A DNA stretch of 64,000 nt from Gemmatimonas sp. (GTDB lineage Bacteria; Gemmatimonadota; Gemmatimonadetes; Gemmatimonadales; Gemmatimonadaceae): assembly GCA_011390935.1 (NCBI GenBank), contig JAABRL010000001.1, forward strand, positions 141,940 through 205,939, read 5' to 3'. Positions 12,561 to 21,262 of the stretch are shown here, in pieces (position 1 is the stretch's first letter; each line of letters starts with the position of its first letter). The notes under the pieces were generated by a model. The model was not told the origin of the DNA. It did not search any database and saw only the letters and a program-made list of their open reading frames with translations. The position numbers and the translations under genes were made by a program.

Positions 12561-12824
12561 ATGGGCCTTCAAGGCATCGGATTTACCGAAATCCTCATCC
12601 TGTTGGTGGTGGTGCTGCTGCTCTTCGGGGCCAAGCGCATCCCCGAGATCGCCGGGTCGTTCGGCAAGGGCATCACCGAATTCAAGCGCAATCTGAACGA
12701 TGCGCAGAAGGCGATCACCGAGACGCCGCCGCCTCGCGCGGATCGAGCGGTTGGTGCGGCTCCGCCGGCCGAGTCCGTGGCCCGCGAAGAAGAGCGTCCC
12801 GAACCGAAGCGACTGCTCAACTGA
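12561..12824 (+). CDS. tatA: Sec-independent protein translocase TatA/E
   Basis: MGLQGIGFTEILILLVVVLLLFGAKRIPEIAGSFGKGITEFKRNL; SD-like aggagtcaggag upstream. Confidence 0.93.
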   Translation: MGLQGIGFTEILILLVVVLLLFGAKRIPEIAGSFGKGITEFKRNLNDAQKAITETPPPRADRAVGAAPPAESVAREEERPEPKRLLN

Positions 12825-12880
12825 TTGCCATTGGCCGGCAGGTGCGACGATCGCGTCGAGCTGCCGGCGGTGCCAAAAGG

Positions 12881-12916
12881 AAACGCCCCCGACATCGCGT
12901 GATGTCGGGGGCGTTT
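12881..12916. terminator. Bidirectional intrinsic terminator between convergent tatA and ppiD-like genes
   Basis: Perfect inverted repeat aaacgcccccgacatc-GCGT-gatgtcgggggcgttt; A-rich left side, T-rich right side. Confidence 0.93.
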
Positions 12917-12938
12917 TGTTGGCGCTATCCGAGTGGAA

Positions 12939-14780
12939 TCAGAGCAGCATGTCGGCCTGTCGGCGCAGCGAGGCCTGAATCTTCTTGCGATCATCCTCGA
13001 TCTTGGCCGCATCACGAAGCCCGGCCACGTACTGCTGGACGCGCTCGGACTTGAGGGACTGCACGATCTGGAGCTTGAAGACCGGCTTCATGAGCTCGAA
13101 ATCGGCGCTGTCGGCCGGCGTGAACGCATCGAGGCGCAGTACGTAGACCCCGTCGCGCGTGATCACCGGCGCGCTGACATCGCCAACGGTTTGCAAGCCA
13201 AAGGCGGCACCCACGGCCTCGGTGAACTGCCCGAGGCCCGGAACGAGCGCAGAGCGGGTGAAGGGGCCTGCATTCTCCACCGACTGCCCAGCGGCGGCAG
13301 CGGCGGCCGCGAAGTCACCAGCCCGTGCGGCGGTCGCGAACGACCGTGCCGTGGGCTCCAGCGCCTTGATCTGCGCCTCACGCTCGAGACGGCGCCGAAT
13401 GTCGTCCTTGACATCGGCGAGCGGGGCGACACCGCCGTCGCGCAGCGAGTCAAGGCGGGCGACGTAGTACGCTTCCGGCGCGTCCTGCAGATCACTCGAC
13501 TCGCCCACCGAGACGCCGCTGAACGACCAGGCGCTGATGCCCGGCACGTAGCGTCCCGCGAAGCTGAGCGGCTCGTACTCGTTCACGACCAACGACGAGA
13601 TGGGCAGTCCGAGCTCCGTGGCGGCATCGTCGAACGCAGCCGGCTCGCTGGATCCCGCAGCGACAGCCGCGAGCCGATCGGCGATGCGATCGGTAGCCGC
13701 GGCCGACGAATCGCTCTGCTGCACGCGCAGCAGGATGTGACGGAGGTCGAGCGTATCGGCGCGCTTGCGGTCGACCTTGATCAGGTGCCAGCCGAACGGC
13801 GAGAGCACCGGCTGCGACAGCTGGCCTTCACTCAACGCGTAGGCGGCCGTCTCGAACTCCGGGACGAATCGACCGCGCGTGCCACGTCCCAGTTCACCGC
13901 CCATGGCACCCGACCCGGAATCTTCGGAGGCGCGCATGGCGACCTCGGCGAAGTCGGCACCGGCTACGATCTCGGCGCGGAGCGCCTCGATGCGGGTGAG
14001 CGTGGCGGCGGAGTCGGCCGCCGTGATCGCACGCTCGACGGCGACGAGCGACACCACTGCGCGGCCCGGACGCTCGAACAGCGCCTTGTTCTTGTTGTAG
14101 AAGGCGGAGATGTCCGCGTCCGTGACCGACGACGTCGCGCTGGCCGCCGCCTCGGGGCGGAACGCCACGAAGCTCACGGAGGCCGAGTCATTCCGGTCCT
14201 TGAACAGCTGCCAGAGGCGTGCGTCGGAGACCCAGACGTCGGACGCGATCTGGTCGTAGAGCTTCTGCTTGGGGATTTCCGAGCGATAGAACGACTCGAG
14301 GCCGAGCAGCAGCCCCTGCTGTCGCGCGATCGGGCTGGTGAGGAAGCGCTGGTACTTGGAGAGGTCGAACTGCCCCTCGGTCTGGAACTCCGGATTCTCT
14401 TCCACACCCGGGGGCGGGCTGACGCGGGCGGCGTCGCGAATCTCGTCATCCGTGACCGAGATGCCCCGCCGCTCGTACTCCTGACGGAGGAGAATCTCAT
14501 TGACCAGTTCATCGAAGGCGCGGTCTTCGAGTTCGCGGCGCTCATCGAGCGTGAGTCCGCGTCCGAGACGCTGCGACTCCTGCTGATCGAGGTTGGCGAC
14601 CGCACTCTCCCACGTCAGGTACAGGATGTCCTCACCATTGACCGTGGCCACGACCGTATTGGTGGTCACGGGGGCACGTCCGAGCAGTCCCGAGCTGTCG
14701 ACCAGCAGGAAACCACCGACGAACGCGATGATGAGCACGATCCAAACGTATTTCGCAGCGCTCCGCATGGATTGCAGCAC
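12939..14780 (-). CDS. Membrane-anchored peptidylprolyl isomerase (PpiD/SurA-like, rotamase domain)
   Basis: VLQSMRSAAKYVWIVLIIAFVGGFLLVDSSGLLG anchor; GAMGGELGRGTRGRFVPEFETAAYALSEGQLSQPVLSPFGWHLIKVDRKR parvulin motif. GTG at 14780 with AAGGAG upstream is the preferred start; ATG 14768 is the alternative. Confidence 0.88.
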   Translation of the reverse strand: MLQSMRSAAKYVWIVLIIAFVGGFLLVDSSGLLGRAPVTTNTVVATVNGEDILYLTWESAVANLDQQESQRLGRGLTLDERRELEDRAFDELVNEILLRQEYERRGISVTDDEIRDAARVSPPPGVEENPEFQTEGQFDLSKYQRFLTSPIARQQGLLLGLESFYRSEIPKQKLYDQIASDVWVSDARLWQLFKDRNDSASVSFVAFRPEAAASATSSVTDADISAFYNKNKALFERPGRAVVSLVAVERAITAADSAATLTRIEALRAEIVAGADFAEVAMRASEDSGSGAMGGELGRGTRGRFVPEFETAAYALSEGQLSQPVLSPFGWHLIKVDRKRADTLDLRHILLRVQQSDSSAAATDRIADRLAAVAAGSSEPAAFDDAATELGLPISSLVVNEYEPLSFAGRYVPGISAWSFSGVSVGESSDLQDAPEAYYVARLDSLRDGGVAPLADVKDDIRRRLEREAQIKALEPTARSFATAARAGDFAAAAAAAGQSVENAGPFTRSALVPGLGQFTEAVGAAFGLQTVGDVSAPVITRDGVYVLRLDAFTPADSADFELMKPVFKLQIVQSLKSERVQQYVAGLRDAAKIEDDRKKIQASLRRQADMLL

Positions 14781-14944
14781 GGGGCGGGACTCCTTCGAAC
14801 GGGGAGGTTGGTAACGCGCCCGGCCGGACTCACGTACGCAACGCCATGTGCGCCGCGTATGGTCCGTCGGGGACAAGCTGGGAAAAGTAGGGGGCGCGAG
14901 AGTGTAAAGGCAAGTGACGCCAACACTTCACCAGTCGTTTGCAA

Positions 14945-14974
14945 TTGACTTCCTGAGACGGCGCGAGGTACGTT
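14945..14974 (+). promoter_or_regulatory. Candidate sigma70-type promoter TTGACT-N18-TACGTT
   Basis: -35 at 14945-14950, -10 at 14969-14974; sits between divergent ppiD-like and TPR genes. Confidence 0.55.
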
Positions 14975-14979
14975 CCGCA

Positions 14980-15024
14980 ATGAATCGCGCCGGGAACACC
15001 ACCCCATGGGGATTGACCGGATGA
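14980..15024 (+). CDS. Putative 14-aa leader peptide MNRAGNTTPWGLTG
   Basis: ATG 5 nt downstream of the candidate -10; stop TGA 15022-15024 overlaps ATG 15021-15023 of the TPR CDS. Confidence 0.3.
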   Translation: MNRAGNTTPWGLTG

Positions 15025-17753
15025 GCACCGCCGCCCGGATTGACGAACTGCTGAGCAAGTTCGATGAAAACCCGCGTCGTTATTTTGCGCCGCTTGCGAA
15101 CGAATACCGCAAAGCGGGCGACCTGACGCAGGCCATCGCACTCTGTCGCGAGCACTTGCCCAAGCAGCCGGGCCATATGAGCGGGCACATCGTGTTCGGT
15201 CAGGCCCTGTACGAGTACGGAGACCTCGTCGAGGCCCAGACGGTGTTCGAAGCCGCGTTGGCGCTCGACCCGGAGAACCTGATCGCGCTGCGCCATCTCG
15301 GCGATATCGCGCGCGGCCGTGGCGACAGCGTCTCCGCGCGCCGGTGGTACGGGCGCGTGCTCGAGGCGGATCCACGCAACGATGATATTGCGGCGCTGCT
15401 GGCGTCACTGCCGTCGCGTGCGACGCCGATTGCCACGCCCGTCGTGCCGTCGCAGCCCTCGCCCGTGGTGGAGGAGCCGTCGTCGCAGGCACGGTCGTTC
15501 ATCGATGAACCCGCGTGGCACACGCCGGCGATCCTGGGCGCGCCGGTGGAGCCCGTGCATCAGGAGATCGAGGCGCGCCCCGAACCCGATCTGCTCGATC
15601 TCGACAGCCCGGGCGAGCCCATGATCGAGGTGCCTGCGTTTTTGGGCGACGGAGCGATCGTGGCCGAGACGGTTGACACCGAGCCGTTGGACGAGGCGTT
15701 TGGTGCCGAGCCGGAGATGAGCGCCGTCTTCGATGCGCGCGACCCGGAGGCACAGGAGCGCGCGCCGGTTGAGGAGGTCGCGTTCGAAGAGCTGCAGATC
15801 GAGGAGGTTGACAACGTCGCGGTGCCGTTTGGCAACGCCTCCGTTTCGCCTGACGACGAGCTCTTGAGCGTCTCGCCGCACGATTCCCTGTCCGATGCGA
15901 TCGGTGCGTTCGCCACGCACGATCCGCTCGATAGCGTCTCGGCGCCGGTTGGAGATGCCGATCAGTTCGTGTCGCCCGTCGAACCGGTGGAGGCGGAGCG
16001 CTCGGCGACTGCGGAGCCCACGCCCGCGCCGTCCGAGCGCGTGGCCGAGTATGGTGATGGGCTCGAGGATCTCGAGTGGCCCGACGCAAGCCAGCTCGCC
16101 GTGCGCCCACCCTCACCGGCCCGGTCGGTGACGCCGATTGACGCCTGGCCCGCGATTGCCGCGCAGCCTGCGTTCGACGAGATCGAGTCGTTGGTGGATG
16201 TGCCCGCGGATATGGATGATGCGCCGCTGCAGATCGAGTCGCTGGTGGAGGCGCCTCTCGAGGAGTTCGAGGAGCCGACGACGGCGGTGGAGTCGCTGGT
16301 GGAGGCGCCTGTCGAGGAGTTCGAGGAGCCGACGACGGCGGTGGAGTCGCTGGTGGAGGCGCCTGTCGAGGAGTTCGAGGAGCCGACGATGGCGGTGGAG
16401 TCGCTGGTGGAGGCGCCTGTCGAGGAGTTCGAGGAGCCGACGACGGCGGTGGAGTCGCTGGTGGAGGCGCCTGTCGAGGAGTTCGAGGAGCCGACGATGG
16501 CGGTGGAGTCGTTGGTGGAGGCGCCTGTCGAGGAGTTCGAGGAGCCGACGACGGCGGTGGAGTCGTTGGTGGAGGCGCCTGTCGAGGAGTTCGAGGAGCC
16601 GACGACGGCGGTGGAGTCGTTGTTGGACGCATCGGTCGAACTCGACGAGCCGCCTGCCGTCGCGACAGCGTCGCTGCTCGAAGCGTTTGGCGAGGACACC
16701 GAGGTGTCCGTCGAGGCGGAGCTCACGGCTGACGCGCTGCTCGATGCGCCCGTCGCCCCTGAGTTCCTCGAGGAGCCGGCGGTGGAGGCGGTGGCGGAGG
16801 AGGTCACGCAGTCCGACGTGGTGCTCGTGCACGGTGAGCCGTCGGCGCCCATCGATGAAGACCCGCCGTTCAGCGCCGGCGAGATGCCGTGGCTCATGGC
16901 GACCGAGGAGGAGCGGGAAGCGGAGGAGGCCGACGTGTACGAGGTCTCGTCGGAGCTTCCGGAAAGCCCCGCCTTCGTCACGGAGACGATGGCGGAGTTG
17001 TTCGTGGCGCAGGGCTTCGTCGCGCGTGCCATCGGTGTGTACGAGGAGCTCGTGGTCCGACGTCCCGATGACATGGCGCTCGCCAGCCGACTGGCCGCGC
17101 TTCAGGCAAGCCTCGACGCGGAGCCGGTGGCATCGGCGTTGTCCGTGACGGCGCCCGACGATGAGGCGCCCGCGGAGCAGCCGTTCTCGTCGACGCCGTC
17201 TGCGCCACTGGCCGCCTTCACACCGGCACGCAGCAGCACGCCCCGGGCGGTCCCGTTCATCGCGCCGGCCCCCCGACGCACGGCGCGCGAGTGGCTGTCG
17301 CTGCTGGCGGCCATGCAGGTGGCGCGCCGGACACCAGTGGCCGGCCACGTCGTGGTCTCCATGCCGACTCCGGCGGACGGGCTGGCGAGCCTCTTTGGTT
17401 CGGCACCGCTTCCGATCGATGACGTCGCGGCGCGTTCGCTCGCGACGGCATACGGTGGCGCGGTGCCGCTCGATAGCAGCACACCGCTCTTCGCGAGCGG
17501 TGAGTTCACGCTGCCCACCGAGTCGCCGCGCGAGCCGGTGTCCGCGGCACCGACGGAGCCAGCGAGCGGCTCCGGGGTGTACTCGTTCGACCGCTTTTTC
17601 CCGGACCCGGCCACCACGGCCAATGGTCCTTCTGCTTCGTCGGATGCGCCGACGGCGACTTCGCCGAGCAGTGCAGCGCCCGACGATCCCACCAGCCCCG
17701 GCGCTGACCTGGCGCAGTTTTCGCACTGGCTCAAGGGGCTGTCCAACTCGTGA
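15021..17753 (+). CDS. Large TPR protein with acidic tandem-repeat linker
   Basis: RIDELLSKFDENPRRYFAPLANEYRKAGDLTQAIALCREHL... (N-terminal TPR), TMAELFVAQGFVARAIGVYEELVVRRPDD (C-terminal TPR-like). ATG 15006 is an alternative start. Confidence 0.8.
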   Translation: MSTAARIDELLSKFDENPRRYFAPLANEYRKAGDLTQAIALCREHLPKQPGHMSGHIVFGQALYEYGDLVEAQTVFEAALALDPENLIALRHLGDIARGRGDSVSARRWYGRVLEADPRNDDIAALLASLPSRATPIATPVVPSQPSPVVEEPSSQARSFIDEPAWHTPAILGAPVEPVHQEIEARPEPDLLDLDSPGEPMIEVPAFLGDGAIVAETVDTEPLDEAFGAEPEMSAVFDARDPEAQERAPVEEVAFEELQIEEVDNVAVPFGNASVSPDDELLSVSPHDSLSDAIGAFATHDPLDSVSAPVGDADQFVSPVEPVEAERSATAEPTPAPSERVAEYGDGLEDLEWPDASQLAVRPPSPARSVTPIDAWPAIAAQPAFDEIESLVDVPADMDDAPLQIESLVEAPLEEFEEPTTAVESLVEAPVEEFEEPTTAVESLVEAPVEEFEEPTMAVESLVEAPVEEFEEPTTAVESLVEAPVEEFEEPTMAVESLVEAPVEEFEEPTTAVESLVEAPVEEFEEPTTAVESLLDASVELDEPPAVATASLLEAFGEDTEVSVEAELTADALLDAPVAPEFLEEPAVEAVAEEVTQSDVVLVHGEPSAPIDEDPPFSAGEMPWLMATEEEREAEEADVYEVSSELPESPAFVTETMAELFVAQGFVARAIGVYEELVVRRPDDMALASRLAALQASLDAEPVASALSVTAPDDEAPAEQPFSSTPSAPLAAFTPARSSTPRAVPFIAPAPRRTAREWLSLLAAMQVARRTPVAGHVVVSMPTPADGLASLFGSAPLPIDDVAARSLATAYGGAVPLDSSTPLFASGEFTLPTESPREPVSAAPTEPASGSGVYSFDRFFPDPATTANGPSASSDAPTATSPSSAAPDDPTSPGADLAQFSHWLKGLSNS
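16236..16613 (+). repeat. 54-bp (18-codon) tandem repeat, 7 full copies plus a degenerate 8th
   Basis: gagtcg(c/t)tggtggaggcgcct(c/g)tcgaggagttcgaggagccgacga(c/t)ggcggtg = ESLVEAP(L/V)EEFEEPT(T/M)AV at 16236, 16290, 16344, 16398, 16452, 16506, 16560. Confidence 0.98.
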
Positions 17754-17760
17754 GCCTCTG

Positions 17761-18210
17761 GTGCGCATCGGCATCCTGAACGGTCCCAATCTGAACTTGC
17801 TCGGCACGCGTGAGCCCGATCTCTATGGTCGGACCACGCTGGCTGAGATCGAGCACCGGCTCGAGGAGCTCGGCCGCGAGCTGGGGGTCGAGGTGCGTTG
17901 CGCCCAGCACAACGGGGAAGGGGAGCTGATCGATGTGCTCCATCGCTGGCGAGGGGCGGTCGATGGGGTCGTGGTGAATGCCGGCGCCTACACGCACACC
18001 AGTTTGGCGCTGCGCGACGCGCTGTCCGCGATTGCGACGCCGTTTGTTGAGGTTCACCTCACGAACGTGTATGCGCGCGAGCCCGAGCGTCGGCACTCGA
18101 TGCTCGCCTCGGCAGCCCTCGGCTCGATCTGTGGCCTTGGTGCCGACGGCTATGAATACGCCGTACGTGGACTCGTGACGCGTCTGCGCCAGTCAGCACC
18201 GTCGGTGTGA
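17761..18210 (+). CDS. aroQ: 3-dehydroquinate dehydratase, type II
   Basis: ILNGPNLNLLGTREPDLYG, CAQHNGEGELID, NAGAYTHTSLALRDAL, EVHLTNVYARE. GTG start. Confidence 0.96.
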   Translation: MRIGILNGPNLNLLGTREPDLYGRTTLAEIEHRLEELGRELGVEVRCAQHNGEGELIDVLHRWRGAVDGVVVNAGAYTHTSLALRDALSAIATPFVEVHLTNVYAREPERRHSMLASAALGSICGLGADGYEYAVRGLVTRLRQSAPSV

Positions 18211-19319
18211 GCGCGGACGATCGTGTGACAGCGCCGGATCCGCGCGCTGCCCGACTGTCGGCGCTGCGCGACGTGCTGGCCACGCAGGATCTCGATGCGC
18301 TATTGGTCTCGAGTCTGGCCAGCGTCCGGTGGCTCACGGGGTTCTCGGGGAGCAGCGGACTGGTGGTGGCCACCGCGCGCGAGCTGGTGTTGCTCACCGA
18401 TTTTCGGTACGCGACGCAGGTGGAGGAGGAGGTGGGGACGGCGGCTCGTGTGGTCATCGTCCCGCAGAGTCTCTGGAGCGGCCTCTGGGACGCGCTGGGG
18501 GGCATGCTGACCGTGCAGCGCATCGGGTTCGAGTCGATGCACCTCATGCACCGCGATTTCCAGCGCTTGCTCGAGCAGGGCGGACGCTGGCAGTGGCGCC
18601 CCACGACCGAGCTCGTGGAGACGCTGCGTGAGCGGAAGGACGCCATGGAGGTCGCCGCGATCCGTCGCGCCATCGGGATGGCGGAGCGGGCACTGGATGC
18701 GGTCCTGGCGGCCTTGGCGCCTGGCCTGACCGAGACGCAAGTGGCGGGCGCGCTGGAGCAGGCGCTGCGCAATGAGGGCAGCGACGGATTTCCGTTCCCG
18801 TCGATCGTGGCCAGTGGCGAGCGCTCGGCGCTGCCGCACGCGCGCGCGGGGAGTCGCCGGCTCCAGCTGGGCGACTTCGTGCTGCTCGATTTTGGCGCGA
18901 TCGCGGACGGGTACTGCTCCGACATCACCCGGACGGTGGTGCTGGGGCGAGCGAGCGAGGAGCAGCGGGCGGTGTACGAGATTGTGCGTGAGGCGAACGC
19001 CCGGGCTTCGGCGGCCGTTCGCCCTGGAATGCGGGGGATGGATGCCGATGCGGTCGCGCGCGAGTACATTCACGACCGCGGCTTTGGTGAGGCGTTCGGT
19101 CACAGCCTCGGGCACGGGATCGGGCTCGAGGTGCACGAGGGACCCCGACTCGCCAAGACCGCGGACGGTGTGCTGCCACCAGGCGCCGTCGTGACCATTG
19201 AACCCGGGATCTACCGGGCAGGGTGGGGTGGCATCCGCATCGAGGACGACGTGCTCCTGACGGAGGACGGTCCGGTGGTGCTGACCGGGTACCGCCGCGA
19301 CCTGCTGGAGATCGCGTAA
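18207..19319 (+). CDS. Xaa-Pro aminopeptidase / M24 family metallopeptidase
   Basis: LLDFGAIADGYCSDITRTVVLG, GHSLGHGIGLEVHEGPRL, TIEPGIYRAGWGGIRIEDDVLLTEDG. Confidence 0.95.
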   Translation: MSADDRVTAPDPRAARLSALRDVLATQDLDALLVSSLASVRWLTGFSGSSGLVVATARELVLLTDFRYATQVEEEVGTAARVVIVPQSLWSGLWDALGGMLTVQRIGFESMHLMHRDFQRLLEQGGRWQWRPTTELVETLRERKDAMEVAAIRRAIGMAERALDAVLAALAPGLTETQVAGALEQALRNEGSDGFPFPSIVASGERSALPHARAGSRRLQLGDFVLLDFGAIADGYCSDITRTVVLGRASEEQRAVYEIVREANARASAAVRPGMRGMDADAVAREYIHDRGFGEAFGHSLGHGIGLEVHEGPRLAKTADGVLPPGAVVTIEPGIYRAGWGGIRIEDDVLLTEDGPVVLTGYRRDLLEIA

Positions 19320-19389
19320 CCGCTGGGGTGATGTCGGCACGAAGGTGCCCGCGTCGTTCCGCCCGACCGCGTCGTCGAGACCGCCAGAC

Positions 19390-19884
19390 ATGATTGATCT
19401 TCGCTACGTGAAGAAACTCATCGAGATGCTTGATGCGTCCACCGTGGACTCCATCGAGATTTCGTCCGACAAGGGGATGAAGCTCCGCATCTCGAAGAGT
19501 GCGCCGCAGCGAGCGGCCGCCGTTCAGATGGCTGCGCCCCTGCCCGCACCGGCCGCCGTGTTGCCTCCGGTGGCGGCAGCGCGTCCAGCCGAAGACGGGG
19601 GGCGCGCCGAAGCCGTGAAGGCGGAAGCACCCAAGTCCTCCCTGCTCGAGATCAAGTCGCCGATGGTGGGGACGTACTACCAGTCACCCGAACCGAGTGC
19701 CAAGGCCTATGTGGCCGTTGGCGACCGGATCGCGAAGGGGCAGATCGTCTGCATCATCGAAGCAATGAAGATCATGAACGAGCTCGAGTCCGAAGTCGAC
19801 GGCGTGGTGCGCGAAATCAACGTGACGGATGCGCATCCGGTCGAATACGGGCAGGTGCTCTTCCGCGTGGACCCGAACGGCTGA
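19390..19884 (+). CDS. accB: Acetyl-CoA carboxylase biotin carboxyl carrier protein
   Basis: SPMVGTYYQSPEPSAKAYVAVGDRIAKGQIVCIIEAMKIMNELESEVDGVV. Confidence 0.96.
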   Translation: MIDLRYVKKLIEMLDASTVDSIEISSDKGMKLRISKSAPQRAAAVQMAAPLPAPAAVLPPVAAARPAEDGGRAEAVKAEAPKSSLLEIKSPMVGTYYQSPEPSAKAYVAVGDRIAKGQIVCIIEAMKIMNELESEVDGVVREINVTDAHPVEYGQVLFRVDPNG

Positions 19885-19894
19885 GAACTTTCCC

Positions 19895-21061
19895 ATGACG
19901 ATGGTCTCCGGCGCACAACCCACTACAACCGCGCCGGCTGGCCTCGATCTGAAGGCCGCCCTGCAGCGCATGGTGATCGAGGGGGCGTCCGACCTGCACC
20001 TCAAGGTGGGTCGTCCCCCAACGCTGCGGCTGCACGGCGACCTCATCGCACTCCCGATGGCGCCGCTGCGCCCTGAGGAGTTGCGCACCCTCGCGGAACA
20101 TCTGCTGCCGCCAGCGCAGCTGCGCGAGTTCGTGGAGATGCGCGAGGCCGACTTCGCCATCAATGTGCCCGGTATCGGGCGCTTCCGCGTGAATGTGTAC
20201 CAGCAGAAGGGCACCGTGGCCTTCGCGATGCGCGCCATCGCGCATGCGGCCAACTCCATTACGGAGCTCAACCTGCCGCCCGTGCTCGAACAGATTGCGC
20301 TCAAGCCACGCGGCCTGGTGCTCGTCACCGGCGTCACGGGCTCGGGCAAGAGCACGGCGCTCGCCGCGATGGTGCACCACATCAACGAGCGTCGCGCGGC
20401 GAACATCATCACGATCGAAGATCCGATCGAGTTCGTGCACCGCGATGTGAAGAGTCACATCAACCAGCGCGAAGTCGGGACGGATACGGCCACGTTCGCG
20501 CAGGCACTGCGCCGCGTGCTGCGTCAGGACCCGGATGTGGTCATGATCGGTGAAATCCGCGACCTCGAGACGCTCGACGTGGCGCTCAAGGCGGCGGGCA
20601 CGGGTCACCTGGTGTTCTCCACGCTGCATACGACAGACGCGACGCTCACGATCAACCGCATCCTGTCGTTCTATCCGCCGCACCAGCAGAACGAGGTGCG
20701 TTTTGCGCTCGCCAACGCGCTCGAGGCGATCGTGTCGCTGCGCCTGGTACCGCGTTCCGATCAGCCGGGTCGTGTGCCGGCGTGCGAGGTGCTGGTGAAT
20801 ACCGGCGCCGTGCGCGACCAGATTCGCGACCTGCAGGCCACGCTGAACATCCCCGATCTCATCCGTGAAGGCAGCGTGGCGTATGGCATGCAGACGTTCG
20901 ACCAGTCGCTGATGACCTGGTACAGCAAGGGCGTCATCTCGTACGACAACGCCCTGTTCTACGCGTCGAGCCCGGCGGAGTTCGCCTTGAAGACGCAGGG
21001 TGTGAGTGCGTCCAGCGAAGCCGAGTTCGACGGGTTCCGCCCGGGGTCGTCGGCGCGCTAG
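19895..21061 (+). CDS. pilT: Type IV pilus twitching motility ATPase PilT
   Basis: ASDLHLKVGRPPTLRLHGDL, Walker A TGVTGSGKSTALAAMV, DPDVVMIGEIRDLET, GHLVFSTLHTTDA. Confidence 0.93.
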   Translation: MTMVSGAQPTTTAPAGLDLKAALQRMVIEGASDLHLKVGRPPTLRLHGDLIALPMAPLRPEELRTLAEHLLPPAQLREFVEMREADFAINVPGIGRFRVNVYQQKGTVAFAMRAIAHAANSITELNLPPVLEQIALKPRGLVLVTGVTGSGKSTALAAMVHHINERRAANIITIEDPIEFVHRDVKSHINQREVGTDTATFAQALRRVLRQDPDVVMIGEIRDLETLDVALKAAGTGHLVFSTLHTTDATLTINRILSFYPPHQQNEVRFALANALEAIVSLRLVPRSDQPGRVPACEVLVNTGAVRDQIRDLQATLNIPDLIREGSVAYGMQTFDQSLMTWYSKGVISYDNALFYASSPAEFALKTQGVSASSEAEFDGFRPGSSAR

Positions 21062-21262
21062 CACGGACTCGGAGGCGCCAGGGCGCGCTCCCGGCGGGAT
21101 TGGCGCGGATTCGACGCCACGACTGGCGGCAACGGGAACGAATCGCCACCATTCGGCGTGCTCCGTCACCGCTGGCTTTCGGGTCGGCACCGCGCCTGGC
21201 GCGGGGCGGGGTATCGCCGGACGACGGTCGTCCTCCGGCGCGTCGGCCCCCTGCCCATCGCC

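Noticed and set aside
12933-14948. 671-aa plus-strand ORF opposite the PpiD-like gene
   Set aside because: Antisense artefact; it also runs directly across the terminator-facing gene end.
16236-16613. CRISPR or non-coding satellite
   Set aside because: 54-bp units abut with no unique spacers and encode an 18-aa protein repeat inside a long ORF.
16113-17807. 564-aa antisense and Arg/Trp-rich +2-frame ORFs over the 54-bp repeats
   Set aside because: The repeat length is a multiple of three, so every frame yields a periodic translation; only the acidic frame is continuous with TPR domains at both ends.
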